Below are positions 1 through 6,105 of a stretch of 12,226 bases of DNA, one piece after another. The DNA is taken from the NCBI GenBank assembly GCA_017380355.1, contig JAFOED010000037.1:1-12226 (forward strand), given 5' to 3'. Numbering within the stretch: position 1 is the first letter of the stretch; each line of letters begins with the position of its first letter. Under the pieces are notes generated by a model. The model did not search any database. It was not told where the DNA came from and saw only the letters and a program-made list of their open reading frames with translations. This stretch comes from Ruminococcus sp. GTDB lineage: Bacteria > Bacillota > Clostridia > Oscillospirales > Acutalibacteraceae. A program made the position numbers and the translations under genes.

Positions 1-28
1 AAGAATGTGAAAGGTGAAGAGATGAAAT

Positions 29-670
29 ATGATTGTTATTAAAAATGTTTTTGTATATGTCGCGGTGTTTTTTGTCACCGCGACTACTCTTTTATGCTGT
101 TCTTTTCTTGAGCCAAAAAACGCGAGTGTCGAAGAAACCGTAGCGCTTTCTCCTGCGACTGAAGATGAAGCGGTACAGGAAGCGACGCAAAAAAGCGAAG
201 TGAAAGCGGTGCAGTGTGTAAAAGTGAAAGAAGAAAAGAAAGAGTATATCCCACGATTTTCAAAGCCTAAGAGCAGTAACGACTACTTTTACAGCAACGA
301 AAATCCGTTTTTTGAGAGTGGGTACGGTATGCCTAACTGCACGTGTTATGCGTGGGGAAGAGCGTATGAAATCTTAAACCGAGAGCCGAAACTTGCGCTT
401 TGTGATGCGAAAGACTGGTACCAATACAATAAAGAAAATGATTTCTATGATTACGGACAAGAGCCGAAAGTCGGAGCTGTCGCGTGTTGGGAGTATGAGT
501 GGGGCGGAGATGGTCACGTAGCCGTTGTCGAAGAAGTCGAGGGAGATATAGTGAAATATTCAAACTCCGCGTGGGGCTCAGATGAGTTTTATATCACACA
601 AAGCTCTGTTGATAATCCCGATGTGTACGACGGATGGATTTTTCAGGGGTACATATATCTTTTAGAGTAA
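29..670 (+). CDS. Secreted or membrane-anchored CHAP-domain hydrolase
   Basis: Probable cell-wall amidase or endopeptidase acting outside the membrane. Residues 1-25 form one hydrophobic segment (signal peptide or anchor). An acidic and lysine-rich linker spans about 30-80, and a CHAP domain about 85-213. The CHAP nucleophile is C104 in NCTCYAWGR, matching the family's Cys-Thr-x-Tyr pattern. The catalytic His is H163 in DGHVAVVEE, with N178 (YSNSAWG) as likely third residue. The end, GWIFQGYIYL, is typical of these domains. The segment contains Cys-Cys (23-24) but no good lipobox, since Leu or Cys precedes the candidate Cys, so a lipoprotein is unlikely. The ATG is the first usable one, because the frame has a stop at 23-25; GAAGAG at 16-21 is a weak ribosome binding site. 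It converges on the dockerin peptidase. Function in wall turnover is inferred from the family; the substrate bond is unknown. Confidence 0.82.
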   Translation: MIVIKNVFVYVAVFFVTATTLLCCSFLEPKNASVEETVALSPATEDEAVQEATQKSEVKAVQCVKVKEEKKEYIPRFSKPKSSNDYFYSNENPFFESGYGMPNCTCYAWGRAYEILNREPKLALCDAKDWYQYNKENDFYDYGQEPKVGAVACWEYEWGGDGHVAVVEEVEGDIVKYSNSAWGSDEFYITQSSVDNPDVYDGWIFQGYIYLLE

Positions 671-671
671 G

Positions 672-709
672 AAAAAAGCCACGGGTCAGTACCCGTGGCT
701 TTATTTTTT
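672..709. terminator. Bidirectional intrinsic terminator
   Basis: A perfect 9-bp stem (GCCACGGGT at 678-686, ACCCGTGGC at 691-699) encloses a 4-base loop. A-rich sequence lies on the left (672-677) and TTTATTTTTT on the right (700-709), so the hairpin has a T-tract when read from either strand. It sits between the stop codons of two convergent genes and should end transcription of both. Confidence 0.9.
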
Positions 710-714
710 GTGTT

Positions 715-2370
715 TTATTCGAACGGGTCTTCAAATGTCGGGATGTTAGCGATTTTCATCTGGATACGAGTTGCGTCTGTGATAGAAATGTCGCCGTCGC
801 TGTCGTAGTCAGCGAAAGCCTGACTCAAAAACGGCATATCAGTAATCAGTGCTAAGTAACGCTGAACGTATGTTGCGTCTAAGACTGACACTCTGCCGTC
901 AAGGTCACAGTCGCCTGTTTCTCTGTTGCTTGAAGCAACCGCTTTTATAACGAAAGTACCGCCGATTTCGTCGCCATCAAGATGGTTGTAGTAGAAATCC
1001 ATTACGTCCATAGAATCAGAGCCGACCATAATGTAGCTACTACCTTTTTGGGACTGTGGTAAGAAGATGTAGTTGTCTTCTCCTGTGCTGAGCCACTCGC
1101 TTACACCGATTGAGTTTCCTGAACCTTTCTGATTTTTCAGTGTAACGCCTACGGCGAATTTATCGCTTTCGATGAGCATATCTTCTGTGTCGATATTGTG
1201 GTAGCCCTGATACTCTACAGTACCGCTTTTGAGTAAAGTCCACTTGTTCATATCGTTAACAGGAGCACCGTCTTCGCTTACAGGAATCAAGTAGATGTCG
1301 TATTTTGCTCCGTCTGAGATTGTTTCGAAATTAACTTCTTCTAAAACTGTGTACTCAGAGTCTGTATCAAACACGTTTACGTATGTGATAGTGTTTGCTG
1401 ATAAGTACTCAAACTCGTATGTAGCGCCGTCTGTTTCGTTCTGGTAGATGTTCTTTTTGTAGCTGTAATTGTCGACGTCACAAAAGGCGTAGCTGTGGCC
1501 GAATCTTGTATCAAAGAGGTAGAAGTCCTCGTACGAAATCCAGTAGTAACCGCCGTCGCCCCAGCTGTCACCCCAGCTGTTTTTACAGAGCCACGCACCG
1601 TCGTTTTCAGGCTGTGCGATGGAAGAGAAATTCTCTCTTGCGTAGTTGTCGTCCCAGCCGACGATAGAGATGCAGTGACCGAAGAGCTGTGCTGTAGTAA
1701 GCCCTTCTATGTTGCAGTAGTACGCGTTTGTAAAAGAGTTGTAGTAGCTGTCGTTTACGTGGTAGTTTCCGACAACAGCGCCGTAGTTGTAAATCGCGGT
1801 TTTGACAGTTTCCACGTCGCCTGTGTCGAGGTAGATGATTCCGTTAACAGCGAGCTGCTTTTTTGTAGAGCTGTCAAGCTCTGAAAACTGGGTCGGATAA
1901 ATATTAATCGGATAGTCTAAGTCGAGTCTAGGACCCTGCCACGATGAGAAGTAGCCGAGTGCTATGTACGAGTAGCCGCCACCGTATTCGTTTCTTATCC
2001 AGCCTGTGCCGTCTTCTCTTGTTATTCCCCAGTGATTCATATGCATAGGAGAGAACACAGGAGTCGTTATACCTGCTTTAAGCTGGGCGCTCTCTAAAGT
2101 TGCGAGTGAACCGTAAGCCCAACAAGTGTTGTAGAGCTGGTCCCTTACAGGAGTTGTAAGACCGATTTCGCGTGAACTGTATGCATCAGGAAGTGCGGTT
2201 TTCGGTTCGAGCTTCGTTCCGCTTACGTCAAAGTCAGCGGCGATGAGCGACGCGTTTGAGTTAGCGTTTGTTGTAGCGTTCTCGATTTTAGCTGCTGAAG
2301 CTGATGCACCTGCGCTTAATACTAAAGCGACAGACATAACTGTCGCCACTAATTTTGGCAAAAATTTCAT
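715..2370 (-). CDS. Secreted C1 papain-like cysteine peptidase with lectin-like region and C-terminal dockerin
   Basis: Signal peptide at residues 1-27 (Lys-containing start, hydrophobic core, ASASAA cleavage region). The papain-fold domain (about 58-298) carries the full active site: Q78 (oxyanion) and nucleophile C83 in RDQLYNTCWAYGS, H232 in FGHCISIVGWDD, and N264 in CKNSWGDSWG. Residues about 300-480 resemble the lectin-like domain that follows such peptidases in clostridial surface proteins. A type I dockerin ends the protein (about 486-545), with two calcium-loop repeats beginning at D487 (GDCDLDGRVSVLDAT) and D521 (DYDSDGDISITDAT). The dockerin predicts attachment to a cohesin scaffold. 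The start is supported by GGGTGA seven bases upstream. The promoter lies in the divergent gap before gpr. Function as a secreted peptidase is firm; its target (dietary protein, host protein or complex components) is unknown. Confidence 0.92.
   Translation of the reverse strand: MKFLPKLVATVMSVALVLSAGASASAAKIENATTNANSNASLIAADFDVSGTKLEPKTALPDAYSSREIGLTTPVRDQLYNTCWAYGSLATLESAQLKAGITTPVFSPMHMNHWGITREDGTGWIRNEYGGGYSYIALGYFSSWQGPRLDLDYPINIYPTQFSELDSSTKKQLAVNGIIYLDTGDVETVKTAIYNYGAVVGNYHVNDSYYNSFTNAYYCNIEGLTTAQLFGHCISIVGWDDNYARENFSSIAQPENDGAWLCKNSWGDSWGDGGYYWISYEDFYLFDTRFGHSYAFCDVDNYSYKKNIYQNETDGATYEFEYLSANTITYVNVFDTDSEYTVLEEVNFETISDGAKYDIYLIPVSEDGAPVNDMNKWTLLKSGTVEYQGYHNIDTEDMLIESDKFAVGVTLKNQKGSGNSIGVSEWLSTGEDNYIFLPQSQKGSSYIMVGSDSMDVMDFYYNHLDGDEIGGTFVIKAVASSNRETGDCDLDGRVSVLDATYVQRYLALITDMPFLSQAFADYDSDGDISITDATRIQMKIANIPTFEDPFE
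736..915 (-). other. Type I dockerin domain of the C1 peptidase
   Basis: This segment encodes residues 486-545 of the peptidase. Each of the two repeats has the EF-hand-like D-x-D-x-D-G pattern followed by D-A-T, as in D487/D489/D491/D498 and D521/D523/D525/D532. Helix positions after each loop read YVQRYLALI and RIQMKIANI. The D-A-T-x-(V/I)-Q signature also occurs twice in the dockerin of the starch-binding protein at 10647-10832, which suggests related cohesin specificity. Confidence 0.88.
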
Positions 2371-2421
2371 TAATAATCACCCGTAAAACAAATTCTGTTT
2401 TGTACAAACTATTACAAGTGC

Positions 2422-2450
2422 ATTATATCAGTAAAGTGCGTGTATGTAAA
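2422..2450 (-). promoter_or_regulatory. Sigma-A promoter of the dockerin peptidase
   Basis: Read on the minus strand, TTTACA (plus-strand 2445-2450) is followed by 17 bases and then TATAAT (plus-strand 2422-2427). TGA immediately precedes it, giving an extended -10 (TGnTATAAT). Transcription would start near 2415, leaving a leader of about 45 bases. This is one of the best promoters in the window. It lies entirely in the divergent gap between the peptidase and gpr. Confidence 0.75.
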
Positions 2451-2476
2451 TAGACAAAAGTAAATCGGAGGATTTT

Positions 2477-3361
2477 ATGGAACTTAGGACGGACTTAGCG
2501 CTTGAAGCGAGAGAAATAGCGGGAGAAAACTTGAGCGGTGTGCAGTACAGCGTTGATAAAGCTGATAATATAGAGATTGAAAAGCTGATAGTGAAAACCG
2601 AAGACGCGAGCAGGGCGCTCAAAAAAGAAAAAGGCACGTATATTACTATCGACTTACCACCGCTGACAAACGATTTCAAAGACACTGACTCTCGGCTTGT
2701 CAGAATCGGTGAGCTTCTTAGATCGCTTTTACCGGTAAACGGTACAGTGCTTGTTGTAGGACTTGGAAATATGGACATAACTCCCGATGCTTTAGGTCCG
2801 CTTGTGTCATCAAAGGTGCTCGCAACACGACACATCCAAGGTGAAATCGCAAAAAGCACGGGACTTGATAAACTGCGCCCAGTAGCGGTGCTGAGCACAG
2901 GCGTCACAGGTCAGACGGGTATCGAGACAGGCGAGCTTGTGTTAAGCGTTGTGAAAAGAATAAAGCCGTCAGCGTTAATCGTTATAGATGCGCTCGCGTC
3001 CAGACGTCTCGAACGACTAGGGTGTACGCTTCAGATTTGTGACACAGGAATCTCTCCCGGTGCAGGGGTGCACAACTACCGAACGAAAATCACGAAAGAC
3101 ACGATGGGAGTACCGGTTATAGCTTTGGGAGTTCCGACGGTTGTTGACGCGGTGACTTTAAGCTGTGATTTGCTCGGCATTGATACAGAGAGCGAGTGCG
3201 AGAGTGTGAGAAAACAGGTGTCCCCAAAAGGCAGGGCGATGGTAGTAACACCGAAAGAAATCGATTTGCTCGTATCACGCGCCGCAAAACTGATTTCACT
3301 ATCCATTAACTATGCGTTGCAAAAAGACTTCGAGCTAGAGGACTTAGTGTCGCTTCTGTGA
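2477..3361 (+). CDS. gpr: Spore germination protease Gpr (family A25)
   Basis: Gpr degrades small acid-soluble spore proteins when spores germinate. It is made in the developing spore as a zymogen. Family landmarks are all present: N-terminal RTDLALEA, GLGNMDITPDALGP, TGVTGQTGIET, VIDALASR, DTGISPGAGVHN, and GVPTVVDAVT. By recalled alignment with Bacillus Gpr, the two catalytic aspartates correspond to D104 and D171. The zymogen site TD6/LALE resembles the Bacillus autoprocessing site and would leave a propeptide of only about six residues. The protein (294 residues) is shorter than Bacillus Gpr (about 370): a segment of roughly 70 residues between the VDAVT motif and the VVTPKEID motif is missing. 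GGAGGA at 2467-2472 sets the ATG. spoIIP follows after a short gap, the usual arrangement. A forespore sigma factor is expected but not proven here. Confidence 0.95.
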   Translation: MELRTDLALEAREIAGENLSGVQYSVDKADNIEIEKLIVKTEDASRALKKEKGTYITIDLPPLTNDFKDTDSRLVRIGELLRSLLPVNGTVLVVGLGNMDITPDALGPLVSSKVLATRHIQGEIAKSTGLDKLRPVAVLSTGVTGQTGIETGELVLSVVKRIKPSALIVIDALASRRLERLGCTLQICDTGISPGAGVHNYRTKITKDTMGVPVIALGVPTVVDAVTLSCDLLGIDTESECESVRKQVSPKGRAMVVTPKEIDLLVSRAAKLISLSINYALQKDFELEDLVSLL

Positions 3362-3362
3362 C

Positions 3363-3398
3363 TCATAAAATCTGTTACCCGCGCATAAGATTTTATGA
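3363..3398. repeat. 11-bp inverted repeat between gpr and spoIIP
   Basis: TCATAAAATCT (3363-3373) and AGATTTTATGA (3388-3398) are exact reverse complements around a 14-base spacer. The stem is AT-rich and lacks a following T-tract, so it is not a normal intrinsic terminator. It lies in the gap just after the gpr stop codon, and its right arm contains an ATG in frame with spoIIP at 3395. Possible roles are transcript stabilisation or processing, or an operator; none is shown. Confidence 0.7.
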
Positions 3399-3412
3399 CT
3401 GTGGGTGATAAC

Positions 3413-4462
3413 GTGAAATACAGAAATAAAATTAAAGTCGGTTTGTGTGCGCTGTTAGCGCTTTGTATATTCTTTTTAGGTACCTTTTGTACCAGTGTGA
3501 GTATGAGAAGGTGTTTTAACGTCAGAGAGTCGTTTATGTTGCTTACGGCTAAAACGGTTATGCCTGACGGCAGTATGAAAAAGCCTGACACCAAAAAGGT
3601 GAAAAAGGAGAACAAAAAGCCTAAGACTGTCCCGTCAAAAGAAGAGAAAAAAGAGAAGGCGCAGGAGGTAAAAAGCAGACAGGACGAGAATACGTTTCCT
3701 GTCGAGGAGCTTAACATCAGTAGCGGTGAACTTAAGTTTGAAAATATTGAGATAAACAACTCTACATCATACGAGATGGATACAAAAGAGCTGTTAAATA
3801 AAGACCTCGACTTTACGATAGACGACACAAAGCAAGCACAGGTGCTTATTGTTCACACGCACTCGTGCGAGAGCTATCTAACTGACGACGTGGGGTACTA
3901 CTACGAGAGCTTTTATCCTCGTACTACCGACAACGAGAAGAACATCGTAGCGGTAGGTAAGGTGATAACGGACACCTTAAAGAAAAACGGAATCTACACC
4001 GTGCACGCTACGGTACAGCACGACAATCCGTCGTATGATGGCGCGTACGACAGAAGCTACGATACGATTATGGAGTATTTAGAGAAGTACAAGGAGATAA
4101 AGGTCGTGCTCGATATTCACCGCGACTCAATGGTCAGAGAAGATAACACGCGACTTAAACCGACTTTTACCTACAAGGGAAAGAAAGCGGCACAGATTAT
4201 GATAATGACAGGTCACGATGTGTACGGGGATTTTCCGACGTGGGAGAGCAACCTCTCGTTTGCGTTAAAACTGCAGAAAACTTGTGAGGATATGTACGAG
4301 GGAATGACCCGTCCGCTAAACTTCGGCGACTTTACATACAATATGAACGTAAACTCAGGTTCGCTGCTTATTGAAGTCGGAACAGACGCTAATACGCTGA
4401 CAGAAGCGAAAAGAACGGGAAAAATGCTTGCAAATGCTTTGTCACAAGTCTTGCAAAAATAA
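3413..4462 (+). CDS. spoIIP: Stage II sporulation protein P, engulfment peptidoglycan hydrolase
   Basis: SpoIIP is the mother-cell amidase/endopeptidase that works with SpoIID and SpoIIM to thin septal wall and drive engulfment. Numbered from the GTG, residues about 8-28 are an N-terminal membrane anchor. A Lys/Glu-rich linker runs about 55-95, and the amidase domain about 140-345. Zinc and active-site motifs are VHTHSCES (H148, H150, E153), LDIHRDS (H236), and LLIEVGT (E321), as known for this amidase family. I chose GTG at 3413 because GGGTGA (3403-3408) lies four bases upstream, the same spacing as the gpr site. The in-frame ATG at 3395 has no ribosome binding site and sits inside the inverted-repeat stem; using it would add six residues. 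Position directly after gpr agrees with the conserved gpr-spoIIP order. Confidence in the family is high, in the start moderate. Confidence 0.93.
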   Translation: MKYRNKIKVGLCALLALCIFFLGTFCTSVSMRRCFNVRESFMLLTAKTVMPDGSMKKPDTKKVKKENKKPKTVPSKEEKKEKAQEVKSRQDENTFPVEELNISSGELKFENIEINNSTSYEMDTKELLNKDLDFTIDDTKQAQVLIVHTHSCESYLTDDVGYYYESFYPRTTDNEKNIVAVGKVITDTLKKNGIYTVHATVQHDNPSYDGAYDRSYDTIMEYLEKYKEIKVVLDIHRDSMVREDNTRLKPTFTYKGKKAAQIMIMTGHDVYGDFPTWESNLSFALKLQKTCEDMYEGMTRPLNFGDFTYNMNVNSGSLLIEVGTDANTLTEAKRTGKMLANALSQVLQK

Positions 4463-4479
4463 TAATACTTTGTTATACT
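4451..4479 (+). promoter_or_regulatory. Candidate promoter for the membrane protein/dus operon
   Basis: TTGCAA (4451-4456), a 17-base spacer, then TATACT (4474-4479) preceded by TGT, giving an extended -10. It overlaps the end of spoIIP. A start near 4486 would give a leader of about 118 bases before the ATG at 4604. No strong hairpin separates spoIIP from this gene, so readthrough is also possible. Confidence 0.5.
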
Positions 4480-4550
4480 GTACGATAGGAAAGTTTATGG
4501 ACTTAGATTTTCTAGTTTTTTATGGTATATAGAGTGAGTGTAAACGTTTT

Positions 4551-4577
4551 TTGAGATGTATATTTGCGTTGTATAAG
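4551..4577 (+). promoter_or_regulatory. Second candidate promoter, close to the membrane protein gene
   Basis: TTGAGA (4551-4556) and TATAAG (4572-4577) each match five of six consensus bases, but the spacer is only 15. Transcription would start near 4584, just before the GAGGT ribosome binding site at 4593-4597. It is an alternative or addition to the promoter at 4451-4479. Confidence 0.3.
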
Positions 4578-4603
4578 GGACGTTCTCACTTTGAGGTAAA
4601 AAT

Positions 4604-5092
4604 ATGAGAAATGCAAAAGTTATGAAATCGCTTTTATGCGTGTTAACTGCACTTGTTATTATATTTTCACTTTCTCTTACCTGTTTTGCTCACGATGAGA
4701 TTTTTCACGATGAAGAGGTTGTAGCTACTGAAGAAATGACTCAGGAAGAGCCGTCGTCTGAAGTGCTCACAGAAGCGCCGACTGAACCACCGACAGAAGC
4801 TCCTACACAAGAGCAGACACAGGAGCAGACAGAAAAAGAGGAAGAAGAAACGGAAAAACCTACTGAAGCTGACAAACATACCGACGAATTGCCTGAGGTT
4901 GAGTCACAGGATATTATCGTACCGACTATAGCTCAACTTCCTGAAGTTGAAGTCAGCGACACTTCGCTTTTAGGCGGTGTTATTATGTGGCTTTGTGTAG
5001 CTTTAGGTGTTGCTGTTATTGCCGGCGTGCTTGTTTCTCAGCGTGCACGACAGGGGTCATCGTCAAGACCGTATGATTCACGCAGGAAGTAA
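4604..5092 (+). CDS. Unrecognised one-pass membrane protein with Thr/Pro/Glu-rich extracellular stalk
   Basis: I do not recognise a family. What can be seen: a signal peptide (residues 1-29, hydrophobic core LLCVLTALVIIFSLSLT, cleavage near CFA-H); a highly acidic, low-complexity stalk (about 35-100) with repeats of the type TEAPTEPPTEAPT and QEQTQEQTE; a duplicated LPEVE pentapeptide (96-100 and 112-116); one transmembrane helix (about 122-144); and a short basic tail (RARQ...SRRK). This predicts an N-outside, C-inside protein with an extended stalk. The layout resembles a sortase substrate, but the pentapeptide is not LPxTG and lies before a spacer, so sortase anchoring is not supported. 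GAGGT seven bases upstream supports the ATG. The stop is two bases before the dus start, so the two genes are probably translated together. A sporulation or envelope role is only suggested by its position after spoIIP. Confidence 0.85.
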   Translation: MRNAKVMKSLLCVLTALVIIFSLSLTCFAHDEIFHDEEVVATEEMTQEEPSSEVLTEAPTEPPTEAPTQEQTQEQTEKEEEETEKPTEADKHTDELPEVESQDIIVPTIAQLPEVEVSDTSLLGGVIMWLCVALGVAVIAGVLVSQRARQGSSSRPYDSRRK

Positions 5093-5094
5093 GT

Positions 5095-6060
5095 ATGAAG
5101 ATAGGTAACGTAGAAATTAACGGATATGCCGCACTTGCTCCGATGGCGGGAGTTGCTGACAAAGCGTTTCGACAGCTTTGTATAAAATTCGGTGCGTGCT
5201 ACTGCGTGTCAGAGATGGTAAGCTCTAAGGGCATATCGTATAACAGCGAAAAAAGTGCTCAGCTTATGGAAATAGGCGAGAGTGAGCATCCGTGTGCTGT
5301 GCAGATTTTCGGCAACGAGCCTGAAACTATGGCTCTGGCTGCGAAATTTGCTTTAAAATACAAGCCTGAGATTATCGACATAAATATGGGGTGTCCTGCT
5401 CCGAAAATCGCAGGTAATGGCGCAGGCTCTGCGCTGATGAAAGACCCGCGTCTTTGTGGCGAAATCGTAAAGGCTGTTAAAATGGCTGTCGATATTCCCG
5501 TTACGGTGAAAATCCGTAAAGGGTTTAACGACGAAATGATAAACGCAGTTGAGGTTGCGTGTATATGTGAAGAAAACGGCGCAGACGCGCTGACTATTCA
5601 CGGAAGAACGAGAGAGCAGTACTACTCCGGAGTTTGTGACCTTGATATTATAAAAGAAGTGAAAAAAGCACTCACGATACCTGTTATCGGCAACGGCGAC
5701 ATAACCTGTGCTGATGACTGCAAAAGAATGTACGACTACACTCACTGCGATTTAGCGATGGTTGGTCGTGGCGCTTTAGGTAACGTGTGGATTTTCGAAG
5801 AGATAAACGCGTATTTTAAAGGCGACTTATCTTACAGAAAGCCAGACTTTTCTGAAAAGATGGAAGTTATGAAAAAGCACATCGAAAGTCTAGTTGAGCA
5901 CAAGGGTGAGTACGTCGGAATGAAAGAAGCGCGTGCGCACATACCGCATTACTTAAAAGGTTTTTCGGGTGCGGCAAAACTGAGAAACGACGCGTGCAGA
6001 GTGTCTACTCTTAAAGATTTATATTTGCTTATCGACAAGGCAAAAAGCTCTTGTTACTGA
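5095..6060 (+). CDS. dusB: tRNA-dihydrouridine synthase (DusB-like)
   Basis: A flavin (FMN) enzyme that reduces specific uridines in tRNA to dihydrouridine using NAD(P)H. The TIM-barrel motifs appear in order: LAPMAGVADKAFRQLC (14-29, FMN site), DINMGCPAPKI with catalytic C100, VTVKIRKG with K139, LTIHGRTREQYYSG with H169, VIGNGDI (197-203) and MVGRGALGNVWIF (222-234). Length (321 residues) is normal. The ATG comes two bases after the upstream stop; AGGAAG for its ribosome binding site lies within the end of that gene, so translation is probably coupled. The family is certain. The DusB subtype is my best guess from the MAGVADKAFR and CPAPKI wording; the modified tRNA position is not known from sequence. 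Confidence 0.93.
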   Translation: MKIGNVEINGYAALAPMAGVADKAFRQLCIKFGACYCVSEMVSSKGISYNSEKSAQLMEIGESEHPCAVQIFGNEPETMALAAKFALKYKPEIIDINMGCPAPKIAGNGAGSALMKDPRLCGEIVKAVKMAVDIPVTVKIRKGFNDEMINAVEVACICEENGADALTIHGRTREQYYSGVCDLDIIKEVKKALTIPVIGNGDITCADDCKRMYDYTHCDLAMVGRGALGNVWIFEEINAYFKGDLSYRKPDFSEKMEVMKKHIESLVEHKGEYVGMKEARAHIPHYLKGFSGAAKLRNDACRVSTLKDLYLLIDKAKSSCY

Positions 6061-6066
6061 TATATA
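6058..6066 (+). promoter_or_regulatory. Possible extended -10 element for glyA
   Basis: TGA followed directly by TATATA (6061-6066) fits an extended -10. No convincing -35 lies 16-18 bases upstream. It would let glyA be transcribed apart from dus, which its very different codon use makes plausible. Evidence is weak. Confidence 0.25.
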
Positions 6067-6105
6067 AAATTCAGCTATGCTGTGGAATAAGAAAGGGAAA
6101 TTGAT

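Noticed and set aside
22..42. Six-codon frame starting at ATG 22 just before the CHAP gene
   Set aside because: Too short and overlapping the real start at 29; nothing in its composition suggests a leader peptide.
1495..1884. 129-codon open frame on the plus strand inside the peptidase gene
   Set aside because: It lies antisense to well-conserved catalytic sequence, is rich in Val/Ala and Cys as expected from a shadow frame, and has no ribosome binding site.
3395..3397. ATG start for spoIIP
   Set aside because: No ribosome binding site upstream and the codon sits within a hairpin arm; GTG at 3413 has a properly spaced site.
4533..4590. Possible leader hairpin AGTGAG...CTCACT before the membrane protein gene
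   Set aside because: It needs a 4-base bulge and a loop of about 35 bases or more, and has no T-tract; it may be chance.
4889..4951. LPEVE pentapeptides as sortase signals in the small membrane protein
   Set aside because: They lack the LPxTG threonine and glycine, occur twice, and the usual spacing to the membrane helix fits only loosely.
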